Source: Dastarcus helophoroides
Taxonomy: Eukaryota > Arthropoda > Insecta > Coleoptera > Bothrideridae
Length of the DNA stretch: 64,000 nt
Reading direction: 5' to 3'
Assembly: GCA_028583605.1 (NCBI GenBank)
Contig: CM053335.1
Coordinates: 12,166,553-12,230,552 of the forward strand
This document shows positions 46,341-58,059 of this stretch, one piece after another. Below the pieces are notes generated by a model. The model had not been told where the DNA came from. It saw nothing but the letters and a program-made list of their open reading frames with translations, and ran no database searches. Every line of letters begins with the position of its first letter. Within the stretch, counting starts at the first letter, position 1. The position numbers were made by a program, and so were the translations under genes.

Positions 46341-46580
46341 CCATTAATTGTACGAATGATGGCACGAGAGTTGGACATCCAAGTCACAGAAGCTTCCAAA
46401 TTAAAGACAAACAGGACAGTGTCTTATTACAAAGAAGAAGAAGAAAAAGAAGAAGAAGAAGAAGAAGATGATGAAGAAGAAGAAGACTAAAATGAAAAAG
46501 AAGAAGAAAAAAAGAAGAAGAAAAAAGAAAAAGAAAAAGAAGAAGAAGTGGTATGTTTAACAAGATATTGCTACCCTGAT
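46341..46580 (+). mobile_element. dispersed SINE-like repeat, copy 2
   Basis: Begins TAATTGTACGAATGATGGCA and ends GGTATGTTTAACAAGATATT, as does 39297-39335, but retains ~200 bp lost from that copy: CACGAGAGTTGGACATCC, AGTCACAGAAGC and a GAA-rich tract. It stands exactly at the right edge of the first satellite E array, as copy 1 stands at the left edge. Confidence 0.45.
46431..46548. repeat. (GAA)n / (AAG)n microsatellite
   Basis: About 118 bp of GAA, AAG and GAAAAA units. ORFs here read as Glu/Lys or, on the other strand, Leu/Phe/Ser strings and are not genes. Confidence 0.97.
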
Positions 46581-49079
46581 GACATTTGGATATCAGCAAT
46601 CAGCAACGTAAAATCCAAGATCCTCTTTGTGGTTTTTTTTTTGGATTATAGCCCACATGACAATATAACTTCTCCCATTGATTGTCCAAGCTTGAGAATG
46701 GGACGAAAAATCTTTCATTATCGTGTGAACTTAATTCATTTAAGAGCATTTCATATCTTCTTCGTCTATAATGGAGAGGTAATCCGCTTATGCTTATTCA
46801 GTATTTTTTATTGTAATAAGTTGTATCATTCATTTTTGAGGGTGACTCGCGCCACGGCATTCAAGTAGTTGGTGAATTATAAAAAAGAACAGCTGGAATG
46901 CAGATCATAAATTTAACGTTCAGATAATATAGAATACAATAAATATTTGGTTGACCACACTTCACAACGACAGGTCTTTTTATTCTGCTGCTATTCTGTT
47001 CAGTTTGGTTCTGGTTATTGTGATCACTGTCCAAGAACATTTAAATGAATGAAAATCCAAAAATTACGAGCATCCATAAATAGCGGATAAATGTATATAT
47101 GCGACAAGAAAAGAAGCAGTAGATCAAGGTGTACAGTCGACCAGAAACGTGTGTAGTAGACAAGTGGGCTTCGGATATGTAAAATGTTCGCTCTTGAGAA
47201 TCATCGTGGTCGCTTTGGAATGTAAATCGAACAAGTCTTATCTGTCGACCAGCAGCACTTCACTAATAAACCATTGTTAGTTCGGTAACCGAAACTCCAT
47301 TGTTATCTTCGTAAACGCCAACATATGTCGGACCAGTTGTTGAGATTACACTCTAATATTTCCAATTTATTCCCACCATCACGCTTTAGGGCGGACTGCG
47401 GCATTGCCTCTCATTTTGGGACTCTTTTTCTGCGTTATAATGTCATCAATTTTAACTACCCATTCAGAGGGCCTAATAGAGACAAAACAAATATTATTCG
47501 ACCATTTAAAAGAGATCAACCCATATTCCCCCTAACACGGCACTACTGATTCCTGATAAACTCCCTTAATAGACATTGTGTCGTCACAACTTCATATTTT
47601 GACAAATAAAAAGGCACTTATTACTCACTAGGTGCAGATAATAAATCATATTCGTAGCTGACACATTTCTAAACGGAACCCTAAAAAGAAAATTCTAAAT
47701 GTCATGGAAAAACTCAGAAACTTTAAACAGAACTTTTCATTTAAGGGTCAAAAGTTTGCGTTAAAAGACAAAATTTCAAGATACAATTCAACGTTCTACA
47801 AAGTGAAAATATTTTTATTTTATAAATCGTATAAAATCAGATCCCATTTATAGGATGTGCACTTTTGGTTTTACCAAAGTGCTGGAGAGTGGTTGGAACA
47901 TTCCATTCGAATACGTTTTTTAACTTTAAAGCATTCACATTTGAAAAAGAATTTCACATTTTTGGCGCAGTCTAAATAGGATTAAGTTCATTCAGAATAA
48001 TGATGGACATCCCCACCTGAAATATACCAGAATCTATCCAGTTTCTATTAAATTATGATGTGAATGTATTCTGATAATGCCCAGTATGCGAATTAACTCC
48101 AAACGTTGCGAGAAATTTCATTTAGTCTCCCGCAATTCCTTGTAAGATTCCAGGATCGTTCTTTATCGCAATTTCGGTGTGTACCGGCGTATATGCTTTG
48201 AATTTCGTCATAATAACAGCTCTGTCATCTTTGTGAAGATAATTGTGTGTTAGCTGGAGATAAATTCGGTAACGAGACACGTTGAAATACAATGTTGAGA
48301 CTAGAGTTGAATAATAAGACGCTGGAAGGAGAATACAGGCAACTTGTCAGTCTTAATCCGAGAAAACAAACTATTTTGGGCCCCTCTGTCTCTACTATCA
48401 GGCACATAATAATTTTGTTTCAAACAATGAGTCTTTCACGAGGCATTTCTGAATCTAACAATATTATTTAAGCATTAAATTAATCCGTGCTACATTGGAA
48501 TAACAAACGCTCTTCGTTTTGCCTTCTAGACTAGTGCACCAATCACCTTAACTAGAAAGCAAATTCGCTCCAACTCCAGAAGTAAGATAATCAGACTAGG
48601 AATTGTTTGTTATTAAATTGCTTGAATACTTCGAGTGGTCAAACTTATTTTAACTACTTTAAAGCTGTAAATCAACGGAATAAAGATATTTGTCAAACAA
48701 ACGTTTTATTTTACCAACAATAAAGAATAATTATCGTTGTGGGTGGATAGACGTCGAATAGTTTTGTTTTCCATTTAACACAGTATCGTGAAAAGGAAAC
48801 TTTAGATAAATATTGTCAACCGCATTCGCACTAGGGTCTTAAAAACAGTAGCTGCCTTTTTTATTTGTCTTTCGTCTTAAAGCAGATAAACAAGGTGTTC
48901 AGCACTGTCCACTGTCCAATTCTATCGAAAACAGAAACGTTATAACCTTCGAGTCATTCACATGCAGGAAATCTGAGTCACTTAATTGCTGCAACAAATT
49001 TAAACCATGATTTGATGATATATGAAGAAATTCTTCGTAAGCAGGGCATGGAGAGACGCGATAGTCAATGATTTCGTTC
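46581..49079. other. 2.5-kb unique island between two satellite E arrays
   Basis: No tandem structure. Several short ORFs (46548-46868, 47325-47549, minus 48225-48407) show no recognised domain and no common reading direction. Tracts at about 47270-47580 and 48100-48260 (GTGTGTACCGGCGTATATGC) are less AT-rich. No RNA gene is recognised. Confidence 0.45.
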
Positions 49080-50879
49080 GCGAATATCTAACGAATAGAT
49101 TAAAAGTGAAAATTTTTTGGTTAAATTTCGGGTTATTGAGTATTTGATATATCTGAAGACATAATGGAAGATCCACTAAATACAGAATCTTTCAGTATAT
49201 CACTTCTTCAGAAATTCTGTTCTTCAAAATCTCTAGGTTTCTGGTGACTTGATGAAGAATCCACTAAATCTGGAATTTTTTACTTCCTGCTTCCGTCTTT
49301 AAAACTGTAGATCTTTTCATCATTCACTTTTAGAGGTCGGATGAGGAATCCAATGCATTTTTTACCTCTCGTTTGGTTCCTTTGAAGCCTCAAGATGCTT
49401 GGGGGTCAGTCACCACCACTTCTTCAGTCATCATCACTTTCCCAGAAGTTGTATTCTTTAAGATTTCTGAGTCCTTTACCTTTTGGAGATTGATGATAAA
49501 TCTACTGAATCGAGAACTTTTCGTGTTTACTTCATCTGAAACTTTTTTTTTGATTCAGTACATCACTTCCTTAGAAGTTGGGTTTTCAATATTTTGGAGT
49601 CACTCCTGATGATTTGATGAAGAATCTGCTAAGTCCACAATTGTGTATCTCCTGCTGCTGCCTTCAAAAATGAGATCTTTTAATTTACTTCTGGAGAGCC
49701 GATGACTAATTCAATGAATCAAGCATTTTTAACGTCTTGTTTGCTCCCTTGGAAACTTCAAGATATTTAGGGTCAGTGGATTCACCATCATTTATCCATC
49801 CAGAAGTTGTGTTCTTTAAGATGTCTGTCACTATCATGTATCCATCCTGTTCTTCAGTATTTCTTTGTCTTCTATCCTCTGGAGATTGATGATGAATCCA
49901 TTACATCGATGATTTTTTAACCCTTGTTCACTGTCTTTAAAACTTTAAGATTATTGAGTTCAGTTTATCTTTTCTTCAATTGTCTTCTTTAAGATTCTTC
50001 GGTTCACTTCTGGTGATCTGATGAAAAATTCATTAAAACTTCAAGATAATTGAGACTCAACAGATTCACCATGATTTATCCCTCCAAAGGTTCTGTTCTT
50101 CAGTATTTCTTTGTCTTTTTTTCTGGAGATTGTTGATGAATTTATGAAATCGACGATTTTTTGCCCCTCGTTTACTATCTTTAAAGCTTGAACATTATTG
50201 ACTTCAGCTTGTCACTTCTCCAGAAATTGTCTTTTCCAATATTCTTGGATTCATCTCTGGTGGTAAAATTCATTGAATCTGGAATTTTAAATCTCTTGCT
50301 TTTACTTTCGAAACTGCTAATCTTTATATACTACTGAAGATCTAATGATGAAGCCATGAAATCAGATGCTTTTTATCTTTTATTTACTCCCTTAAGAACT
50401 TAAATAATTTTGAGTTTAATGCATCATCTTTCCAGAGGTTTCATCTTTTAATATTTTTGAATTTACTTTTTAAGCTTTGTTAAGCAATGCACTATATCCA
50501 AAAATTTGCATCCACTGCTTCTTCAACTTTATAGATCTTTACTTACTATTAAAGATCCAGTAAAGAATTTATTGAAACTGGGGCTTTTATTCCCTTTGGA
50601 GCTTCCAGATTTTAGGGTCAGTGAATTCATCATCACTTCTCCAGAAGTTGTGTTCCTCAAGATTTCTAAAGTCACTTCTGGATATTTGATCAAGAATCCA
50701 CCAAATCCACAATTGTGCATCTCCTGTTTCTGCTTCACTTCTGAAGATTTGATGAAGAATCCACCAAATCCAGAATTGTGCTTCTTCTGCTTTTGCTTTC
50801 GAAACTGAAAATCTTTTCATTGATTTCTGGAGATCGATGATGAATTCAATAAATCAAGCATTTTTCATCTCTTCTTTGC

Positions 50880-53200
50880 TCCCTTTGAAGCTTCAATATA
50901 TTTGGGGTCAGTGGATTCACCATCATTTATCCATCCAGAAGTTGTGTTCTTTAAGGTTTCTGTGTGTTTTTTTTTCTACAGATTGATTATCCACTAAATC
51001 GATGATTTCATCAAATCCAGAATTGTGCATCTCCTGCTTCTGCCTTCGAAACTGAAGATCTTTTCATTGACTTCTGGAGATCGATGATCAATTCAATGAA
51101 TCAAGCATTTATCATCTCTTCTTTGCTCCCTTTGAAGCTTCAATATATTTGGGGTCAGTGGATTTACCATCATTTATCCATCCAGAAGTTGTGTTCTCTA
51201 AGATTTCTGTGTCTTTTTTTTTCTACAGTTTGATAATCCACTAAATCGATGATTCCATCAAATCCAGAATTGTGCACCTCCTGCTTCTGCCTTCGAAACT
51301 GAAGATTTTTTCATTGATTTCTGGAGACCGATAATCAATTTAATGAATCAAGCATTTTTCATCTCTTCTTTGCTCCCTTTGAAGCTTCAATATATTTGGG
51401 GTCAGTGGATTCACCATCATTCATCCATCCAGAAGTTGTGTTCTTTAAGATTTCTGTGTCTTTTTTTTGCAGATTGATAATCCACTAAATCGATGATTCC
51501 ATCAAATCCAGAATTGTGCATTTCCTGCTTCTGCCTTCGAAACTGAAGATCTTTTCATTGACTTCTGGAGATCGATGATCAATTTAATGAATTAAGCATT
51601 TTTCATCTCTTCTTTGCTCCCTTTGAAGCTTCAATATATTTGGGGTCAGTGGATTCACCATCATTTATCCATCCAGAAGTTATGTTCTTTAAGATTTCTG
51701 TTTTTTTTTCTACAGATTGATTATCCACTAAATCGATAATTCCATCAAATCCAGAATTGTGCATCTCCTGCTTCTGCCTTCGAAACGGAAGATCTTTTCA
51801 TTGACTTCTGGAGATCGATGATCAATTCAATGAATCAAGCATTTTTCATCTCTTATTCGCTCCTTTTGAAGCTTCAATATATTTGGGGTCAGTGGATTCA
51901 CCATCATTTATCCATCCAGAAGTTATGTTCTTTAAGATTTCTGTGGCTTTTTTTTCTACAGATTGATTATCCACTAAATCGATGATTCTATCAAATCCAG
52001 AATTGTGCATCTCCCGCTTCTGCCTTCGAAACTGAAGATCTTTTCATTGACTTCTGGAGATCGATGATCAATTCAATGAATTAAGCATTTTTCACCTCTT
52101 CTTTGCTCCCTTTGAAGCTTCAATATATTTGGGGTCAGTGGATTCACCATCACTTATCCATCCAGAAGTTGTGTTCTTTAAGATTTCTGTGTCTTTTTTT
52201 CCTACAGATTGATTATCCACTAAATCGATGATTCCATCAAATCCAGAATTGTGCATTTCCTGCTTCTGCCTTCGAAACTGAAGATCTTTTCATTGACTTC
52301 TGGAGATCGATGATCAATTTAATGAATCAAGCATTTTTCATCTCTTATTTGCTCCCTATGAAGCTTCAATATATTTGGGGTCAGTGGATTCACCATCATT
52401 TATTCATCCAGAAGTTGTGTTCTTTAAGATTTTGGTGTCTTTTTTTCCTACAGATTGATTATCCACTAAATCGATGATTCCATCAAATCCAGAATTGTGC
52501 ATCTCCTGCTTCTGCCTTCGAAACTGAAGATCTTTTCATTGATTTCTGGAGATCAATGATGAATTCAATGAATCAAGCATTTTTCATCTCTTCTTTGCTC
52601 CCCTTGAAGCTTCAATATATTTGGGGTCAGTGGATTCACCATCATTTATCCATCCAGAAGTTGTGTTCTTTAAGATTTCTGTGGCTTTTTTTTTCTACAG
52701 ATTGATTATCCAGTAAATCGATGATTACATCAAATCCAGAATTGTGCATCTTCTGCTTCTGCCTTCGAAACTGAAGATCTTTTCATTGACTTCTGGAGAT
52801 CGATGATCAATTCAATGAATCAAGCATTTTTCATCTCTTATTTGCTTCCTTTGAAGCTTCAATATATTTGGGGTCAGTGGATTCACCATCATTTATCCAT
52901 CCAGAAGTTGTGTTCTTTAAGATTTCTGTGGCTTTTTTTTTCTACAGATTGATTATCCACTAAATCGATGATTCCATCAAATCCAGAATTGTGCATCTTC
53001 TGCTTCTGCCTTCGAAACTGAAGATCTTTTCATTGACTTCTGGAGATCGATGATCAATTCAATGAATCAAGCATTTTTCGTCTCTTCTTTGCTCCCTTTG
53101 AAGCTTTAATATATTTGGGATCAGTGGATTCACCATCATTTATCCATCCAGAAGTTGTGTTCTTTAAGATTTTTGTGTGTTTTTTTTTTCTACAGAGAAT
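50880..53200 (+). repeat. satellite E, 246-bp higher-order repeat, 9-10 copies
   Basis: GGGGTCAGTGGATTCACCAT-type landmarks start at 50904, 51151, 51398, 51642, 51885, 52131, 52377, 52623, 52870 and 53117, spacing 243-247. This is two ~123-bp monomers, whereas the first array amplified a trimer. Length differences come from the T run before CTACAGATTGAT. Confidence 0.97.
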
Positions 53201-56200
53201 TTCAATATATTTAGGGTCAGTGGATTAACTATTATTTATCTATTTAGAAGTTCTGTGTCTTTTACTTTCTGGAGATTGATAATTCATCGAATCGACCAAT
53301 TCTTACCTTTTGCGCATCTTCTGCTTCTGCCTTCGAAACTGAAGATCTTTTAATTAAATTCTGAAGGTCGATGATGAATTCAATGACTTAAGCGTTTTTC
53401 ATCTCTTGTTTCCTTCCTTTGAAGATTCAAGGTATTTAGAGTCAGTGGATACCCAATTACTTATCCATGCAGAAGTTGTATTCTTCAAGGTTTATGTGTT
53501 TTTTACTTTTTGGAGATTAATAATTCACTGAATCGAGGATTTCTTATCTTTTGTTGACTTCCTTTGAAGCTTTAGGATTTTTAAGTTTAATTTATCACTT
53601 CACCAGAAATTTAAGATATTTGGTTCACTTCTTAAGGTTTGATGAAGAATCTACCAAAAATAGAATGTTTTATCTTTTACTTCTACTTTCTAAACAGTAA
53701 ATCTTTTAATTACTTCTGCAGATCTGATGATGAATCCATTGAATAGATTCCATCTTTTGTTTACTCTCTTTAGAACTTTTAACTTTCTGAAAATCGGTTA
53801 TCCATTGGATCGACGATTTTCTACCTTTTGTTTTGTTTACTACCTTTGAAGCTGTAGGACTTTTGCATTGAGTTTATCACTTCTTCAGATATTTAAGATT
53901 TTTATTTCACTTCTGGAGATCTGACGAAGGATTTACCAAAACCAGAATGTTTCATCTTTTGCTTCTACTTAAAACAGTAAATGTTTTAATTAGTTCTGGA
54001 GATCTGATGATGAATCCATAAATCGAGGATTTTTCAGCTTTTGCTTACTCTCCTTAGAACACTAAGAATTTTGGGTTTAGTTCATCACTTCTCTAAAGGT
54101 CGTGTCCTTCAATATTTTTGATTTAACTTCTGGAGATTTGTTAAGAAATGCAGTAAATCCAAAAATTTTGTATCCACTGCTTCTTCGACGCGTTAGATAT
54201 TATAACTTACTACTGAAGGTCAGATGAAGAATCCATTGAAAATGAATCTTTTTCACCACTCTTTTATTCCCTTTGGAGCTTCAAGGTTATGGGCTTATTG
54301 AATTCATTATCGCTTCTCCAGAAGTTGTGTTCCTTAAGGTTTCTGAAGTCACTTCTGGAGATTTGATGAGGAATCCACCAAATCCAGAATTGTGCATCTC
54401 ATGCTTTTGCTTTCGAAACTGAAGATCTTTTAATTGACTTCTGAAGATCCATGATGAATTCAAAGAATCAAGCATTGTTCATCTCTTGTTTGCTTCCTTT
54501 AAAAATTCAAGTTAATTAGAGTTAGTGGATACCCAATTACTTATCCGTGCGGAAGTTGTATTCTTCAAGGTTTATGTGTCTTTTACTTTCTGAAGATTGA
54601 TAATCCACTGAATCGACAATTTCTGACCTTTTGTTTACTACCTTTGAAGCTTTAGGATTTTTGGGTTCAGTTTATCACCTCTTCAGATATTCAAGATTGT
54701 TGGCTTACTTCTGCAGATTTAATGAAGAATCTACAAAAAGAGATTGCTTCCACTTTCGAAACAGTAAACGTTTTAACTAATTCTGGAGATCTGATGAGGA
54801 ATCCATGAAATAGAGGATTTTTTATCTTTTGTTTACTCTCCTTAGAACATTAAGAATTTTGGATCTCGTTCATCACTTCTTTAGAAGTTGTGCCCTTCAA
54901 TGTTTTTGAGTCCACTTCTGGAGATTCTGGAGAAGTGCACTTAATCCACAATTATGCATCCAATGCTTCTTTGACCCCGTATATCTTCTCACTTACTACT
55001 GAAGATAAGATAAAAAATATATTGAAACTGAAGCTTTTTCATCACTATTTTATTCCTTTTGAAGCTTCAAGATTTATGCTACTAGTGAATTTATCATCAC
55101 TTCTCCAGAAGTCGACTTTTCTAACTTACAACTGGCGATCTTATGATGAATCCATCGAATCAAGAATTTTTCGTTTCCTGTTGAAATTTCAAGATTTTTT
55201 GGATCACTTATTACCTTTCCATGAGTTGTGCTCCTCAAGATTTCTGGGTTTATTTCTGGAGATTTTGTAAAGAATCTCCTGAATCCAACTTTTGCTGCTA
55301 CTTTTAAAATGGTAGGTCTTTAAAATTACTTCTGAAGAGCTGATGATCTGTTGGACTAAGAATTTTCTACTTTTTGTTAACCCTCTTTAAAACTTTTTAG
55401 ATTTTGCGTTCAGTTCATCACTTCTCCAGAAACTGTGTTCTTCAAGATTTCTTGGTTTACGTCTACGTATTTAATAAAGAATTGACTAAATTCACCGGCA
55501 TTTTTTATTTTTCTTTTTCTTTTACTATACTGTAGATATTTTAACTTATTTCTGAAAATTTAATGTTCCATTGAATGTAGAACTTTTCATCTCTTGATTA
55601 TTCCCTTAAAACTTCAAGATTCTTAGTCTCAGTATCTTCCTTATCCAGTTGTTTTCTTCAAGATTTGTAGATTTACTCCTGGATAGTTAATGAACAATCC
55701 ACTGAATCATTTTTTTTTCTTTCGCCTCTACCTTCGAAACTGTAAGCCTTTTAACTTATGAAGATTTGATGATGAATCTATTTGGTCGAGAATCTTTTAT
55801 CTCTTGTTTACTCGCTTTGAAACTGCGACACTTCTGAGCTTGGTAGATTCATCATCACTTTTCTAAAAAATTTTCTTCTTTAAGATTTTTAACGTATTTC
55901 CAAAATCTAATGATGAATCCTTTGAATTTTTGTCTCCCATTTACATTTTCTAAAATTTAAAGATTTTGTATTTTAGATCATTGCTTCTGCAAAAGTTGTA
56001 TTGTTTAAGACCTCTTGATTAACTTTTGAAGATTTGTTGATAAATCCACCAAATCAGGAAGTTTTCATCTCCTGCTTCTGCCTTCAAAATATTAAGCCTT
56101 TTAACTTACTTGGGCAAATTTGATGATGAATCTATTAAATCGAGAATGTTTTATCTCTTGTTTACTTTCTTTGAAGCTGCAACACTTCTGAGCTTAATAG

Positions 56201-56668
56201 ATTTATCATTACGTCCCCAGAAATTGTGTTCTTTAAGATTCTTAAAGTGTTTCTGGTAATCTCATGATGATCTATTAGGTTTTCGTCTCTTGTTTACATC
56301 CTTTTAAGTATCAAGATCTTTGGGTTCAGTTTATTGCTTCTTCAAAAGATGGGTTCGTCAAGACTTCTTGGTTCACTTCCAAAAGATTTGTTGCAAAATC
56401 CACTAAATCCAGAATTTTTCATTTCCCGCTTATGCCTTCGAAACAGTAGGTCTTTTAACCCACTTCTAAGTATCTGATAGTAAATTAATTTAATCAAAAA
56501 TATTTTATCGTTTGTTTGCTAACCTTGTTTTGTTTATTGGATTCTGTAGATTCATTATTAATGTGGATTCATCGTTACTGCTCCAGAAGTTGTGTTCGTC
56601 AAAATTTCTGTGTTTTTTTTTACTTCTGGGGAGTTTATAATGATATTGAATCAAGGATTTTCTGTCTC

Positions 56669-56796
56669 TTTGAAACTTTAAGATTTTTTGGGTTCAGTCC
56701 ATTCAGAAGTAGTGCCTTTTTAAATTTCTCTGTTTGAAACTTTAAGATTTTTTGGGTTCAGTCCATTCAGAAGTAGTGCCTTTTTAAATTTCTCTG
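56669..56796 (+). repeat. 64-bp perfect tandem duplication
   Basis: TTTGAAACTTTAAGATTTTT begins at 56669 and 56733, and the 64-bp unit is repeated identically inside otherwise diverged satellite E. Confidence 0.93.
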
Positions 56797-57050
56797 TGAA
56801 CTTCTAAGGATTTGATGAAGATTTTACTAAATCCAGAATGTTTGGACCTTCAGCTTCTGCCTTAAAATCTGTAAATTATTTAACTTATTTCTGGATATCT
56901 GATTCATTAAATCGAGCCTCGCCTATCTCTTGTTTATTACCTTTGAAGCTTTAGGATGTTTGGATTTAGTAATTTTAGCATCACTTCTCCAGAGGTTTAG
57001 GTGTTCACGTTTCTACTACGAAAACGTGAATATTGAAACTTCTGGACTAA

Positions 57051-58059
57051 TGCTAAATCTACTGAATCTTGAAATTCTGAAACTTCAACGGTATGCTTTC
57101 TGGAGATCCATTGAAATCAGATATTTTAAAAATCAGGAAATAAACACAGGAACAAGTTCTTTCTCATTTCCAATATATTCTAGAGGAAGCAGCTAGCATA
57201 AGAGAGGACTAAGATTTAGCATCATCGACATTGAATTGTTCAAATCGAAGCCCAAGTTAAGACTACTTCTTTAATATGAGAGTTGTAATTTTGGTCATAT
57301 TTGAATATAAGCAAACGAATCAATATAAATGTAAGCATCAGAGTGCTTTTAAATAAAGTTTATGATACTACTAACGAACGATTAAACCTGGGACATGTCT
57401 CGCAATACTCTCCAAATCAAATGTCGATAGTACAATTAGAAAGAGCAAAGGGGGAGTTCCCGCGGGGAAAAGGATTGAATAAAAGAATTAACTGAAAGTT
57501 GTTGCTTTGATGGAAGTAAAAATCCAACAGTAGCGGAGTACAATTAAATAGAAGCTGGGCTCGGGTGGAATTCTTAACTTTTCTATAGGACACAGAAGCC
57601 AAATGAAGTCTTTTCATCTGCAGCACAATGCCGTCACAATGAATGCAGAAATGACTCGATTTCGACGAGTCATCCATACTATTCACCTGCGTTAATCCAA
57701 GCTATAAACAACGACATCCAACGGAATGCTACTGTAGTTTTCTTTAAATCGAAACACGTCGATGCACTTTTTATTTAAGCTAAGATGCTAAAATCGATTC
57801 AAGCTTGGGGCACAATTGCAGCTTCGTCTAGCATAAGGGCTTTTTTTCTGGAAGAAATGGGCACCAAAGGTGCCAATGAAGAGAATGTTCCTGAAAAAGA
57901 ATACCAAGGGAAAACTCCTGCATGGATTCTCATCAGGTTGGAGGTATCAGCATAAAATTTTTCGCTTCCTCCAATTTCCTTCAGGTTATTAGAAATTCCT
58001 TCAATTTTCTTCAGATTATTAGACATTTCTTTAGATAATTAGAAATAACGCCCCTTTAA
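57051..58059. other. unique island between oppositely oriented arrays
   Basis: About 1 kb of non-repetitive DNA separating plus-oriented from minus-oriented satellite E. ORFs: minus 57417-57686 (89 codons) and minus 57799-58026 (75 codons, with a duplicated SNNLK motif near its N-terminus reflecting a small ~37-bp repeat at 57960-58030). Neither is recognised. A GC-richer phrase GAGTTCCCGCGGGGAAAAGG lies near 57450. If the flanking arrays are an inverted pair, this is the spacer. Confidence 0.5.

Larger units (their letters stand above)
49080..57050 (+). repeat. satellite E, second array (plus orientation)
   Basis: Same monomer family and orientation as 39336-46340 (GATGATGAATCCATT, TCTCCAGAAGTTGTGTTCTT). 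The central section is a homogeneous dimer array; the edges (49080-50650, 53200-57050) are diverged monomers of ~115-125 bp. It fades into unique DNA near 57050. Confidence 0.94.

Noticed and set aside
46384..46599. Leu/Phe/Ser-rich ORF that looks like a membrane protein
   Set aside because: It is the complement of the GAA microsatellite and has no independent support.
57799..58026. 75-codon minus ORF in the 57-58 kb island
   Set aside because: The N-terminal part translates a small local repeat; no domain, no splice or promoter context that I can support.
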